Assembly: GCF_937863595.1 (NCBI RefSeq)
Contig: NZ_CALMGQ010000014.1
Location: 1-63,433 of the forward strand
Direction of reading: 5' to 3'
DNA: 63,433 nt
From: an uncultured Cytophaga sp.
GTDB taxonomy: Bacteria; Bacteroidota; Bacteroidia; Cytophagales; Cytophagaceae
The notes under the pieces were generated by a model. It saw only the letters and a list, made by a program, of their open reading frames with translations. It had not been told where the DNA came from and did not search any database. The position numbers and the translations under genes are program-made. This document shows, in pieces, positions 37,103 through 46,358 of the stretch. The first letter of the stretch is position 1, and every line of letters starts with the position of its first letter.

Positions 37103-38857
37103 ATGTACAACATTGAAGAATTAGATTTAAAGCTATTATCTGAATTAAGAGTAATAGCCGAAAAAATGGACGTTTCGAATTACAAAAAATTACAAAAAAA
37201 AGAATTGGTTTATAAAATTTTAGACCAACAAGCATTAAACCCAACAATCGCAACAGCCGTGCGAAAAGAAGTAGCAAGCGAATCCACTTTTTCAGATAAC
37301 GCAGAAAGAATCACCGAAACAGAAAGCAACACCACAAGCGGAAGTCGTGCGAAACGATCGAACGTTAAAGCTGCAGAAACGGCAGAAGACGATAATTATA
37401 TAACTGCTGAAGCATCTGCTCCAGAACCTACACCATCAACTGCTAAAGCTGCACCTTCAGTAAAAGCAGATTCAACACCAGGCAGAAGAGTTAGACAGTC
37501 TATTGTTCCTACAGAGGAAGTGCCTTTGGAAAGAGAAAGACCTGTTCGCACTTCGTATTCTGAAGAAAGACCAGCACGCAATAACTTTGAAGAACGCCAA
37601 CCGCGCAGTTCTAATACTGAAGAGCGTCAACCGCGTTCATATAATGAAGAGCGTATCTCTCCAAGATCTATGGAAGAACGTACAGATGTTCCAGAACGCC
37701 CAATGAGACAAACGACATCATCACAATATTCCGTAAAAGAATTTGATGGTGTAATTGTAAACTCAGGTGTATTGGAAATTATCTCTGAAGGATACGGCTT
37801 CTTGCGTTCTCCAGATTACAACTTCATGGCTAGCCCAGATGATATCTACGTTTCTCCTTCTCAAATAAAACTATTTGGGTTGAAAACTGGAGATACTATC
37901 GTTGGACAAATTCGCCCTCCAAAAGAAGGAGAAAAATATTTTGCTTTATTAAAAGTTGAAACAGTAAACGGAAAAACAACGGAACAAATTCGCGACCGTA
38001 TTCCGTTTGAATACTTAACACCGATATTTCCTCAAGACCGTTTAAATCTTTCTACTACGCACAACCAATTGTCAACACGTATCTTGGATATGTTTGCACC
38101 GATTGGTAAAGGTCAACGTGGTATGATTGTAGCACAACCTAAAACAGGTAAAACGGTTTTATTAAAAGAAATCGCAAACGCAATCGCAGCAAATCACCCA
38201 GAGGTATACTTAATCATTTTATTGATTGACGAGCGTCCGGAAGAAGTTACAGACATTGCACGTAGCGTTAAAGCAGAAGTGATCTCTTCTACGTTTGATG
38301 AACAAGCAGATCGTCACGTGAAGGTTGCAAGCATGGTGCTTGAAAAAGCCAAACGTATGGTAGAATGTGGTCACGATGTTGTAATCCTATTAGATTCAAT
38401 CACTCGTTTGGCTAGAGCATACAATACGGTTGTTCCTTCCTCAGGTAAAATACTTTCAGGAGGTGTGGATGCAAATGCATTGCATAAGCCTAAAAAATTC
38501 TTTGGTGCAGCACGTAACGTAGAAAACGGAGGCTCATTAACAATCATCGCTACCGCATTGATTGAAACAGGTTCTAAAATGGACGAAGTTATCTTTGAAG
38601 AATTTAAAGGTACTGGTAACATGGAACTTCAATTGGATCGTAAGCTTGCAAACAAACGTATTTATCCTGCAATCGATGTACCTGCATCTGGCACACGTCG
38701 CGAAGATTTATTGATCGATAAAGAAGCACTTTCTCGTATCTGGATCTTACGTAAATACATGTCTGATATGAACTCAATTGAAGCAATGGACTTCTTGATT
38801 GACAGAATGGCGAAAACAAAAAATAACGATGAGTTTTTGATTTCCATGAATGGGTAA
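37103..38857 (+). CDS. rho: Transcription termination factor Rho, with long disordered insert
   Basis: Rho is a hexameric RNA helicase that ends transcription. This 584-residue form has an N-terminal Rho-N domain (about 1-45), then a long Ser/Arg/Glu-rich low-complexity insert (about 50-210, with repeated EERQPRS-like motifs), the cold-shock-like RNA-binding domain, and the RecA-like ATPase with Walker [11 protein letters not shown]-loop and [21 protein letters not shown]. coli Rho has 419 residues. Such inserts are known in Bacteroidota, and that of a Bacteroides Rho is reported to drive phase separation. A promoter-like site with a long leader precedes it. Confidence 0.97.
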   Translation: MYNIEELDLKLLSELRVIAEKMDVSNYKKLQKKELVYKILDQQALNPTIATAVRKEVASESTFSDNAERITETESNTTSGSRAKRSNVKAAETAEDDNYITAEASAPEPTPSTAKAAPSVKADSTPGRRVRQSIVPTEEVPLERERPVRTSYSEERPARNNFEERQPRSSNTEERQPRSYNEERISPRSMEERTDVPERPMRQTTSSQYSVKEFDGVIVNSGVLEIISEGYGFLRSPDYNFMASPDDIYVSPSQIKLFGLKTGDTIVGQIRPPKEGEKYFALLKVETVNGKTTEQIRDRIPFEYLTPIFPQDRLNLSTTHNQLSTRILDMFAPIGKGQRGMIVAQPKTGKTVLLKEIANAIAANHPEVYLIILLIDERPEEVTDIARSVKAEVISSTFDEQADRHVKVASMVLEKAKRMVECGHDVVILLDSITRLARAYNTVVPSSGKILSGGVDANALHKPKKFFGAARNVENGGSLTIIATALIETGSKMDEVIFEEFKGTGNMELQLDRKLANKRIYPAIDVPASGTRREDLLIDKEALSRIWILRKYMSDMNSIEAMDFLIDRMAKTKNNDEFLISMNG

Positions 38858-38867
38858 TCAATGCATC

Positions 38868-38929
38868 TAATCCATATAATTAAAAATGCCCCTGTAAATT
38901 TACAGGGGCATTTTTAATTATATGGATTA
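38868..38929. terminator. 31-bp perfect palindromic terminator
   Basis: The arms 38868-38898 and 38899-38929 are fully complementary without an unpaired centre. In RNA the AATT core would form the loop. It ends rho 10 bases after its stop and the convergent membrane gene eight bases before its stop. Confidence 0.9.
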
Positions 38930-38936
38930 TGAAATT

Positions 38937-40088
38937 TTAGAAGCCTAGGGGTGAGTTATTGAAAAAGTGGTAATAAGTATATAATTGCAGGCAAAATAAA
39001 CAACCTAAAATAAGAAATTTATATTTCGTTTTATATAGATGGTATGCAAGGATGATAAAGAGTGGAAACAACGTTGAAATATAACGAGGCATTGAAATTA
39101 CAGAACCAGCAGTTAATGGCAAAATGATTGCGAGCCAAATAAGTATATTAAAACTTAAGGGAAGTTTTCTCCATGCAAAAAGAGCAAAAATCATTGCAAT
39201 TACCGTATATGTTGAATTGAACATATCCATCAAATTACTTGCTTGATCATGATATTGATATAATGCATTGTAAGGCATCATTGTTGTTTTTCCCCAGCCT
39301 CCCTGAGCAACTGCAAAAGCGAAATAATATCCGGTTTTAGAGTATTGATATAAGCAGTAAATACCTAATGCAATTGGTGCAGCCAGAAAGTACAAAGAAT
39401 TTAAAATTGTAGATCGGCTAAAAAGTTTTTTCCAGTCAAAACTCCAATTTTGAAAAACATCAGTTTGTTCCAAATAGTAAAAATAAAGCGGTGCAACGAG
39501 AACAATTCCATTTGGCCTGATTAACGTCAAAGGAATTAGAAAAAGAGAAAGTAGCAGGTATTGTTTTTTATATATACAGATAAAACTAAAGATCATGAAG
39601 GTAAAAAACAATGCTTCCGTGTAAAACATAGAATAATAGTAATGGAAAGGGAATACCATAACGAGTATCGTAATATAAAACGCTTGCAAATTATTTTTAC
39701 AGTACAAACAACAAAAAGTAAAGAGTCCTACAAAAGTAGTAATTGAAAAGATATAGGATAACAATAAAGCACTTTCAAAAACGCTCCATCCAGCTATATT
39801 GGTTATAGCTCTGCAAAGGGAAGGATATACAGGAAAGAAGGCCCATTCACTTTGAATAAGTCTTCCATCATACCAACCTCCAGCTAAGTCTCTTTTTTGA
39901 GTGATAGTAGAATAGCCATTTGTTGCAATTCTACTATACCATCCAAAGTCATTTCTACTAAGTGAATATTTATAGGAATCATAATTTATTTCGTTGATAT
40001 TGCCAGAAAAATAGGCAAATAATAAATAACCAACTTTGAGTAAAAATAAAACAGCTATTATTCGTACAACACCATTAATGTATGTCAT
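38937..40088 (-). CDS. PIG-V-like mannosyltransferase or related GT membrane protein
   Basis: A 383-residue polytopic membrane protein. The start at 40088 (MTYINGV...) is used. A longer frame to 40157 would put 23 unusual residues ahead of the first helix. The first periplasmic loop has WYSRIATNGYS and SEWAFFPVYPSLCRA, resembling the loop of PIG-V-type mannosyltransferases that use dolichol- or undecaprenol-linked sugars. Multiple helices follow. The donor and acceptor are unknown. It ends at the strong palindromic terminator shared with rho. Confidence 0.6.
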   Translation of the reverse strand: MTYINGVVRIIAVLFLLKVGYLLFAYFSGNINEINYDSYKYSLSRNDFGWYSRIATNGYSTITQKRDLAGGWYDGRLIQSEWAFFPVYPSLCRAITNIAGWSVFESALLLSYIFSITTFVGLFTFCCLYCKNNLQAFYITILVMVFPFHYYYSMFYTEALFFTFMIFSFICIYKKQYLLLSLFLIPLTLIRPNGIVLVAPLYFYYLEQTDVFQNWSFDWKKLFSRSTILNSLYFLAAPIALGIYCLYQYSKTGYYFAFAVAQGGWGKTTMMPYNALYQYHDQASNLMDMFNSTYTVIAMIFALFAWRKLPLSFNILIWLAIILPLTAGSVISMPRYISTLFPLFIILAYHLYKTKYKFLILGCLFCLQLYTYYHFFNNSPLGF

Positions 40089-40265
40089 TTTCCAAAATTT
40101 CAATAATTTGTAATAAAATTCAACGTTAATGTTACAAATTAATAGTTTAAAAACCAATTGACTGGATCCTATAGTTTTTGAGTATACGTATTAAAAATTT
40201 AAGCAAGGTGAAATGTTTGTACTATTTTAACGAATATATCACCATAGTAAACAATAAAATAAATA

Positions 40266-42443
40266 ATGAAACTTTGTATTGCCGAAAAACCGAGTGTTGC
40301 CAAAGACATAGCAGAAGTGCTGGGTGCAAAAGCACGTAAAGACGGATATTGGGAAGGCAATGGATATCAAGTTACCTGGACGTTTGGCCATTTTTGTACA
40401 CTGAAAGAACCACACGATTATTTAGACCGTTGGAAAATGTGGCGCTTGGAAGATCTTCCAATGATACCACCAAGTTTTGGCATTAAGCTCATCGATAATT
40501 CTGGTGTTAAAAAGCAGTTCAAAGTTATAGAACGATTGGTCCATTCCTGCGAAGAAGTTATAAACTGCGGGGATGCGGGCCAAGAAGGGGAGTTGATACA
40601 ACGCTGGGTATTGTTGAAAGCAAAATGCGCCGTACCTGTAAAACGTTTGTGGATTTCGTCTTTAACGACACAAGCTATAAAAGATGGATTCTTAAAGTTA
40701 AAAGAAGCCGATCAATACAACAACCTATATGCAGCAGGCAGCGCACGTGCTATTGGAGATTGGTTGCTGGGCATGAATGCTACACGTTTGTTTACGAAAA
40801 AATTCGGACAAGGTAAAATTGTATTGTCCATTGGTCGTGTGCAAACGCCAACATTGGCAATGATTGTAGCGCGACAAAAAGAAATTGATGCATTCGTTTC
40901 CGAAGAGTATTGGGAACTAAAAACACTCTACCGTGAAACGGAGTTTACCGCTACGATAGAACGCTTAAAATCCGTAGAGAAAGCAAACAAAGGCTTAGAA
41001 TATTTAAAAGGACATCCCTTTGTAGTTACCTCTTTCGAAATCAAAGAAGGTAAAGAAGGCAATCCCAAATTATACGATCTAACATCGTTGCAAGTAGACG
41101 CCAATAAAAGGTTTGGATACACGGCAGAAGATACATTAAAACATATACAAACCTTATACGAAAAAAAGGTGGTCTCCTATCCAAGAGTGGACACAACATA
41201 TCTTTCTGAGGACATATACCCCAAGGTTAAAGGTATTTTAGAAGACCTGACGATGTATAAAAATTTTACTGCCCCTGTATTAGCAAAACCCATCCCAAAA
41301 TCGAAGGCAGTTTTTGATGATAAAAAAGTAACAGATCACCACGCTATTATTCCAACAGGTGTATTACCTTCTTCTAATCTGCAAATGGAAGAGAAACGCA
41401 TTTATGATTTAATTGCACGCAGATTTATATCCGTATTTTATCCAGAATGTAAAGTATCAAATACAACGGTGTTGGGTACCGTGGGGCAAGTAGAATTTAA
41501 AGCAACGGGAAAACAAATCATCGAGCCGGGCTGGAAAGAAGTCTATGCGAACGATAAAACGGAGAAAAAAGAAGGGGAAGACGAAGAAAAAGTAATGCCC
41601 AACTTTGTGGTTGGTGAAACGGGTCCGCACGAACCAAAAGTGCATCAAGGCAAAACCTCTCCGCCCAAAGCTTATACAGAAGCGACCTTATTGCGTGCCA
41701 TGGAAACAGCTGGCAAGCAAGTGGAAGACGAGGAGATGCGCGAATTGCTAAAGGACAATGGAATCGGACGACCATCCACAAGAGCCAATATTATTGAAAC
41801 CTTATTCAGACGTAAATACATTGAGCGTAAGAAGAAAAATATTTTTGCTACCCAAACAGGTATGGATTTGATCGACTGCATCCATTCTGAATTATTGAAA
41901 AGTGCAGAGCTGACAGGTACTTGGGAACGCAAACTTCGCTTGATGGAGAAAGGAGAATATCAACTTGAGACCTTCAAACAAGAGTTGATTGATATGGTGA
42001 CCGATATTACCAAAGAGGTAAAAAGTAATTCGTATAAGGCAATCTACATAGCACCTGAAAAATCAAAAACATTTTCAAAAACGGAGAAAGGTGGCACTGC
42101 TAAAGAAGCTAGCACGAAAGAAGTCAAAACCAAAGAACTAAAGGAAGCAAAAGAAAAAAAACCGAAAGAAGACGTTGCTATTGACACCTTGAAATGCCCT
42201 AAGTGCAAAGAACATTTATTAAAGAAGGGAAACACAGCATATGGCTGCGCAAATTATCAGCAGTGTGGATTTAAAATACCATTTGAGATGTTAGGTAAAA
42301 AGCTAAGCGATAAAAATATTTTTGATTTGTTAAGCAAAGGCAAAACAGCTAAACTGAAAGGGTTGAAAATGCCAGGCAACCCAGCAGAGGTGGAAGGCAC
42401 ATTAGTGATGGAAACTGGATTTGTAATTGGATTGAAAAAATAA
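40266..42443 (+). CDS. topB: DNA topoisomerase III (type IA)
   Basis: This type IA topoisomerase relaxes or decatenates DNA through a single-strand break. The 725-residue protein has an N-terminal Toprim domain (LCIAEKPSVAKDIAEVLG), the LSIGRVQTPTLAMIVARQKE segment, and the catalytic tyrosine in VSYPRVDTTYLS. The C-terminal part has a Lys/Glu-rich linker and one four-Cys zinc-finger-like unit (CPKCKEHLL ... CANYQQCGF), which favours topB over topA. It is monocistronic, with about 200 bases of non-coding sequence after it. Confidence 0.92.
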   Translation: MKLCIAEKPSVAKDIAEVLGAKARKDGYWEGNGYQVTWTFGHFCTLKEPHDYLDRWKMWRLEDLPMIPPSFGIKLIDNSGVKKQFKVIERLVHSCEEVINCGDAGQEGELIQRWVLLKAKCAVPVKRLWISSLTTQAIKDGFLKLKEADQYNNLYAAGSARAIGDWLLGMNATRLFTKKFGQGKIVLSIGRVQTPTLAMIVARQKEIDAFVSEEYWELKTLYRETEFTATIERLKSVEKANKGLEYLKGHPFVVTSFEIKEGKEGNPKLYDLTSLQVDANKRFGYTAEDTLKHIQTLYEKKVVSYPRVDTTYLSEDIYPKVKGILEDLTMYKNFTAPVLAKPIPKSKAVFDDKKVTDHHAIIPTGVLPSSNLQMEEKRIYDLIARRFISVFYPECKVSNTTVLGTVGQVEFKATGKQIIEPGWKEVYANDKTEKKEGEDEEKVMPNFVVGETGPHEPKVHQGKTSPPKAYTEATLLRAMETAGKQVEDEEMRELLKDNGIGRPSTRANIIETLFRRKYIERKKKNIFATQTGMDLIDCIHSELLKSAELTGTWERKLRLMEKGEYQLETFKQELIDMVTDITKEVKSNSYKAIYIAPEKSKTFSKTEKGGTAKEASTKEVKTKELKEAKEKKPKEDVAIDTLKCPKCKEHLLKKGNTAYGCANYQQCGFKIPFEMLGKKLSDKNIFDLLSKGKTAKLKGLKMPGNPAEVEGTLVMETGFVIGLKK

Positions 42444-42643
42444 ACATTAAAATAGAGCCTGGTGTAATGCAATCAATGGTATTTAATTAATGGAATGAAG
42501 TTACAATTTTGGAAGGTTTTAAAGCTGAAAGCCTTTCATATTAGAGCTAGCGGTATCGCCCCTATAAATTGAGATTATGCACGTACTATGGCTTAATGAC
42601 ATTTTAATAAAAAATTATATTCATTATTTACTTTTTAATACGC

Positions 42644-43927
42644 ATGAAAATACCTGGTTGGTGGAGAGTCTCTTACTTTTATGATAGAAGAGTTGAAGAT
42701 TTGATTGAATTTGATAAGAACTTTCAGAATTTTAAAATAGGAATATCATTTCGCTATACTAAATGGAAGCTCGATAGAAGCAAACTATTAAATGGTGTTA
42801 ATATTATTGGTTTTGCAAAAGGAGACTTTGGCATTGCCCAATCCATGCGTCTTGTAACCGATGCCATGAAAACGACGAATATATCGTTTAGTGTTAATAA
42901 TTCTGGAGATACAGGCGAGCATTCTACAACAAATGAAGAGCTTACTCCTTACCTCACAAAAGATGCACCTTATTTGATCAATCTTTTCACCTATAATGCT
43001 GATTTAACTATAAGCTATTGTGAGGGCGCATTTTTTACAAGAGATGGATCTATCCCTTCAAAAAAACAATACAACATTGGTTACGGCTATTGGGAACTTT
43101 CTATATTTCCTGTTAAATGGCAGGCACAGGACAAATATCTCAATGAGATCTGGGCTCCTTCAAAATTTATTCAAGGGTTAATAGAAAAATATTCAACACT
43201 ACCAATACGTTACATACCCCTTCCTGTAGATTTTAAAATCCCGGAGGGCTATACAAGATCACAATTCAACTTGTCGGAAGATAGCATGTTGTATTTGTTT
43301 ACGTTTGACATGTCTTCTTCTGTTGAAAGGAAAAATCCTCAAGCCGTAATTACGGCATTTTGTAGCGCATTTCCGGTAGAACGTAATGAACAGGTAAGCC
43401 TTGTTATTAAAGTAAACAGGGTACAAAATAGGGAAGATCAAGCGTTGAAAGTAGAAGCGTTGAGGCAACAAATTGCCTTCGATCCAAGAATACAAATTAT
43501 AGATAAAATTCTAGATCGAAGTTCTATATTGGGATTGATATATGTTTGTGATTGTTATGTGTCGCTTCATAGAGCAGAAGGCTTTGGACTTGGTATTGCT
43601 GAGGCTATGAAAATGAGCAAAGTGGTGATTGCAACAAACTATTCGGGAAATACAGATTTTATGAATGAAGAAAATTCATGCTTGGTAAATTACACGTTGA
43701 TACCTGTTCATAAAAATGAATATGTACATGTAGAAGACGGCGCTGTTTGGGCAGATCCAGATGTTGACCAAGCTGCATCTTATATGAAAAAAGTTTACGA
43801 AGATAAAGGATACGTAAAAAAGAAAGCAGAGGCGGCTAAATTATATATAGATACACATCATAGTTTTGAAGCGATCGGTAAAGCATACCAACAAAGGCTG
43901 CTTGAAATTCTGCATACTGCTGAGTAA
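42644..43927 (+). CDS. GT4-family glycosyltransferase
   Basis: This 427-residue cytosolic or membrane-associated glycosyltransferase is of GT-B fold. The C-terminal domain has the nucleotide-sugar motif with two Glu, HRAEGFGLGIAEAMKMSKVV (E7E type), followed by ATNYSGNTDFM. The N-terminal region contains NIIGFAKGDFGIAQSMRLV and GYGYWELS, seen in several related Bacteroidota enzymes. It probably transfers a sugar to a surface glycan or lipid intermediate. The substrate is unknown. It stands apart from other glycan genes, although two GT membrane genes lie within 30 kb. Confidence 0.82.
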   Translation: MKIPGWWRVSYFYDRRVEDLIEFDKNFQNFKIGISFRYTKWKLDRSKLLNGVNIIGFAKGDFGIAQSMRLVTDAMKTTNISFSVNNSGDTGEHSTTNEELTPYLTKDAPYLINLFTYNADLTISYCEGAFFTRDGSIPSKKQYNIGYGYWELSIFPVKWQAQDKYLNEIWAPSKFIQGLIEKYSTLPIRYIPLPVDFKIPEGYTRSQFNLSEDSMLYLFTFDMSSSVERKNPQAVITAFCSAFPVERNEQVSLVIKVNRVQNREDQALKVEALRQQIAFDPRIQIIDKILDRSSILGLIYVCDCYVSLHRAEGFGLGIAEAMKMSKVVIATNYSGNTDFMNEENSCLVNYTLIPVHKNEYVHVEDGAVWADPDVDQAASYMKKVYEDKGYVKKKAEAAKLYIDTHHSFEAIGKAYQQRLLEILHTAE

Positions 43928-44008
43928 TCGCGAAGTAAAATAAAAATTTATTTATCTATAGAATCTCTCTTACAACAATTCTTTAATAAATTTTAAATTA
44001 GATATCTC

Positions 44009-44602
44009 TTACTTATAAATCCACAGCAGCGTAGGCTTTGTTTTCTTTTTCAGCAACGCATCTAAATTGGTCATCATGCCATCGGACACTACTGGGCAAC
44101 CGAGGCTATAGCCCATGGATAAATGAAACGGGTAAATTTCTTTTTCCGATACTGCATAATACGAATGCAAGACAACAATTCTGTTAAAGGCATTTGAGTT
44201 GGTAGTTTCTAAGCCATGCATTTTGTAATGTACATGTATACCATACTGACTGTAGGAACGAATGCCAATTTTATATTTTCCTAAAGAGGTACAATAGCTT
44301 CCGTTTTCGTTACTAAATACGGGCGTAGACCCAGTGCTTCCTTTGCCCATTCCATGACAACAAAGCCCTTCATGTAAAATTTTTTTGGCTGCAAAATCCC
44401 ATACAAAAAATCTGTTTTCACCAGAGTGTATGGCCATGTCCACAAAAAACGCAGTTGTGGTATCGAAGCCATTTTTCTTACAATAGTTAAAAGCCTCTGC
44501 AATTTTTGTGCTATCAATTTTTGCGTAGACAGCATTTTTCTTTCCAGCGTTTGAACAAGTGCAAAGCAATAAAAAACAAAAAGGAATAAGTAGTCGCAGC
44601 AT
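44009..44602 (-). CDS. Murein L,D-transpeptidase (YkuD-like) family protein
   Basis: This 197-residue exported protein has an N-terminal hydrophobic segment (MLRLLIPFCFLLLCTC). The Cys residues do not form a clean lipobox. The remainder matches the L,D-transpeptidase catalytic family, with HLSMGYSLGCPVVSD holding the catalytic Cys in SLGCP. L,D-transpeptidases crosslink peptidoglycan or attach proteins to it in the periplasm. The start at 44602 is the ATG closest to the hydrophobic segment. It is near a second small exported gene transcribed the same way. Confidence 0.75.
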   Translation of the reverse strand: MLRLLIPFCFLLLCTCSNAGKKNAVYAKIDSTKIAEAFNYCKKNGFDTTTAFFVDMAIHSGENRFFVWDFAAKKILHEGLCCHGMGKGSTGSTPVFSNENGSYCTSLGKYKIGIRSYSQYGIHVHYKMHGLETTNSNAFNRIVVLHSYYAVSEKEIYPFHLSMGYSLGCPVVSDGMMTNLDALLKKKTKPTLLWIYK

Positions 44603-44701
44603 AAATATATGGTTTATATGTAACACAGCTTTTTTAGTGCAGAATAGGTGTGTATATATATTCATAATGCGAAGGATGAGAAAAGATACAGGTGTTTATT
44701 A

Positions 44702-45124
44702 TTATTTTTCAACTATTTCTTTTGTAACAAAAATCTTAACAGATTGATCATAATTAAAATCAATTAATTCAAAGGTCCAATCTTTCCAAGCAACAGGGTC
44801 ACAATATTCAATTTCAGTTTTTCCATCTTTGCCATGTACAGAAAGTAAAAAGTCTTTGGTCTCATTTCCGTCTAAAAGTGTTACATAAGCCGTTGCTTTC
44901 GTTGGTCCGCCTGTCATTGCATGTTTATGAGAAAAGGACGTTAAAACAATCTCTAACGAATCGTTTGTGATTTGCTTTTCATTTATGAGCAGCGTTAATG
45001 TATCAGAATGTTTCATGGTTGAGTTAAAAGTTTGTGCACATGCTGGTTGCAGAGTTAGACAACAATTGTAAAGTGACAAGATGAATATTATGAGTAGAAT
45101 ACGACTGGAATTACTTTTATTCAT
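44702..45124 (-). CDS. Small exported protein of unknown function
   Basis: A 140-residue protein with a hydrophobic N-terminal segment (ILLIIFILSLYNCCLTLQP) and a beta-rich remainder (LTLLINEKQITNDSLEIVLT, KATAYVTLLDGNETKDFLLS). It looks periplasmic or membrane-attached. I do not recognise a family. It begins 155 bases from the divergent winged-helix gene and is followed by the L,D-transpeptidase gene on the same strand. Shared transcription is possible. Confidence 0.55.
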   Translation of the reverse strand: MNKSNSSRILLIIFILSLYNCCLTLQPACAQTFNSTMKHSDTLTLLINEKQITNDSLEIVLTSFSHKHAMTGGPTKATAYVTLLDGNETKDFLLSVHGKDGKTEIEYCDPVAWKDWTFELIDFNYDQSVKIFVTKEIVEK

Positions 45125-45218
45125 ACGATTTTGTTTAAGAGGTTCAATAATATATAATACCTACTCCTTCGAATGCATTATAATATCTTATTAGACGTAA
45201 TTATACCTAATAAGTTGG

Positions 45219-45271
45219 TTTTTACCTTATTCCTCATTTCGCGATTTGCGAAATAAGGAATAAGGTAAAAA
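45219..45271. promoter_or_regulatory. 24-nt near-perfect hairpin upstream of winged-helix gene
   Basis: Arms 45219-45242 and 45248-45271 pair at 23 of 24 positions around the loop GATTT. It ends nine bases before the ATG at 45280. It has no T-tract on either strand after the stem, so a standard terminator is unlikely. An operator or messenger hairpin is possible. Confidence 0.5.
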
Positions 45272-45279
45272 TTTGTATT

Positions 45280-45651
45280 ATGAGAAAGCATAATGGCATG
45301 CGCCCCCAAGATGTAGTTATTTTATTGAAAATTATTTCAATAGGTGATCAACATTGGCAGCTAACAAGTCTTTCGACAGAGCTTGGAATAAGTATTTCAG
45401 AAATCTCAGAATCGTTGAATAGAAGTCAATTAGCAGGCTTAATTGATTATAACAAGAAAAGGGTAAATCGACAAAATTTAGTTGAATTTTTAGAACATGG
45501 CATCCGTTATGTATTTCCTCAAATGCCAGGATCAATGGTTCGGGGAATAGCTACGGCACATTCACATGATTTTATGAAGGAAAAATTTATCAGTGAAATG
45601 AATTATGTGTGGCCAGATACAAATGGAGACATTATGGGTTTAGCTATATAA
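45280..45651 (+). CDS. Winged-helix DNA-binding protein, interrupted by in-frame TAA
   Basis: The open frame encodes 123 residues. The N-terminal part is a helix-turn-helix (MRPQDVVILLKIISIGDQHW, then LSTELGISISEISESLNRS). Next comes the conserved FLEHGIRYVFPQMPGSMVRG, and it ends at YVWPDTNGDIMGLAI followed by TAA. In the related proteins I remember, the last residues continue as AIEPLYP and ~48 more residues. Here the stop replaces the Glu codon and the same frame continues with PFYPKQVEA downstream. The family is known as a small DNA-binding protein beside nucleotidyltransferase-like genes. The stop makes this copy probably inactive or truncated. Confidence 0.65.
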   Translation: MRKHNGMRPQDVVILLKIISIGDQHWQLTSLSTELGISISEISESLNRSQLAGLIDYNKKRVNRQNLVEFLEHGIRYVFPQMPGSMVRGIATAHSHDFMKEKFISEMNYVWPDTNGDIMGLAI

Positions 45652-45795
45652 CCATTTTACCCCAAACAAGTTGAGGCAAGTAAAAAGAGCCAAGCGTTTT
45701 ATAAATTATTAGTGCTTGTAGATGTCATACGTGTGGGTAAAGTAAGAGAAGTAAATTATGCCGTGAATGAACTGAAAAAAACAATTTTTGAATGA
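45652..45795 (+). pseudogene. Same-frame continuation after the TAA stop
   Basis: After TAA at 45649-45651 the frame stays open for 47 codons and encodes PFYPKQVEASKKSQAFYKLL and LVDVIRVGKVREVNYAVNEL, ending KKTIFE and TGA at 45793-45795. This is the expected C-terminal part of the same family. A single G-to-T change would explain the stop. The next 180 bases hold no feature. Confidence 0.6.
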
Positions 45796-45974
45796 GTCAT
45801 AAAATTAATATAACACGAATTAAAGCTGTAGCCAATTCGTTGAAAGTATTGAACATTAGGCTATCTAACACTAACCTTGCTGTTATGCCTTTTCTGCCCA
45901 AGAGCGTGGTAAGGAGAAATGCTGTTTAATTGATACTTGACATATGTACTTAATAATATAAGATAAATGCAGCA

Positions 45975-46349
45975 TTATTCTAAAGCCATTACAAAGGGAA
46001 TTGCCAAACCGAAAAGGCCATTTACAAACATCGATATGCCTATTAAGAGATCGGCATAGCCAATGTTCTTTTTGTCTATATGGTTAATTTTTCGAGAAAG
46101 ATGTAAGCCCAAGATATTTGAAATCAGGCCTGCAATTGAAAGCGGAAGGATAGACAATAAAAAAAATACAAAGGTCAATAGGTCTGACACATGAAACAGA
46201 TTGGAGTCAATTACAAGCCATACAATGTATAAGAAGGGGAAAAAATAAAAGAACAATGCGATTTGGTATAGCTTCTTAATTTTTTTTAAGGCTAATTCTT
46301 TGTCGGACTTTGTGATTTTGCTCTTTGTGATTTCTTTAGATATTATCAT
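45975..46349 (-). CDS. Small membrane protein of unknown function
   Basis: This 124-residue protein has three to four hydrophobic helices. It opens with a Lys-rich stretch (KEITKSKITKSDKELALKKI), and the helices follow from QIALFFYFFPFLYIVWLVID. The later part resembles the DUF4190 style of small membrane proteins (LSIAGLISNILGLHLSRKIN). The gene overlaps nothing and starts nine bases after the stop of the minus-strand gene upstream, so the two probably form an operon. The function is unknown. Confidence 0.5.
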   Translation of the reverse strand: MIISKEITKSKITKSDKELALKKIKKLYQIALFFYFFPFLYIVWLVIDSNLFHVSDLLTFVFFLLSILPLSIAGLISNILGLHLSRKINHIDKKNIGYADLLIGISMFVNGLFGLAIPFVMALE

Positions 46350-46358
46350 TATTTCATT

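Noticed and set aside
41457..41932. Minus-strand frames across topB.
   Set aside because: They are shadows of the conserved topoisomerase frame.
43938..43953. AT-only palindrome after the GT4 gene as a terminator.
   Set aside because: No GC pairs support a stable stem.
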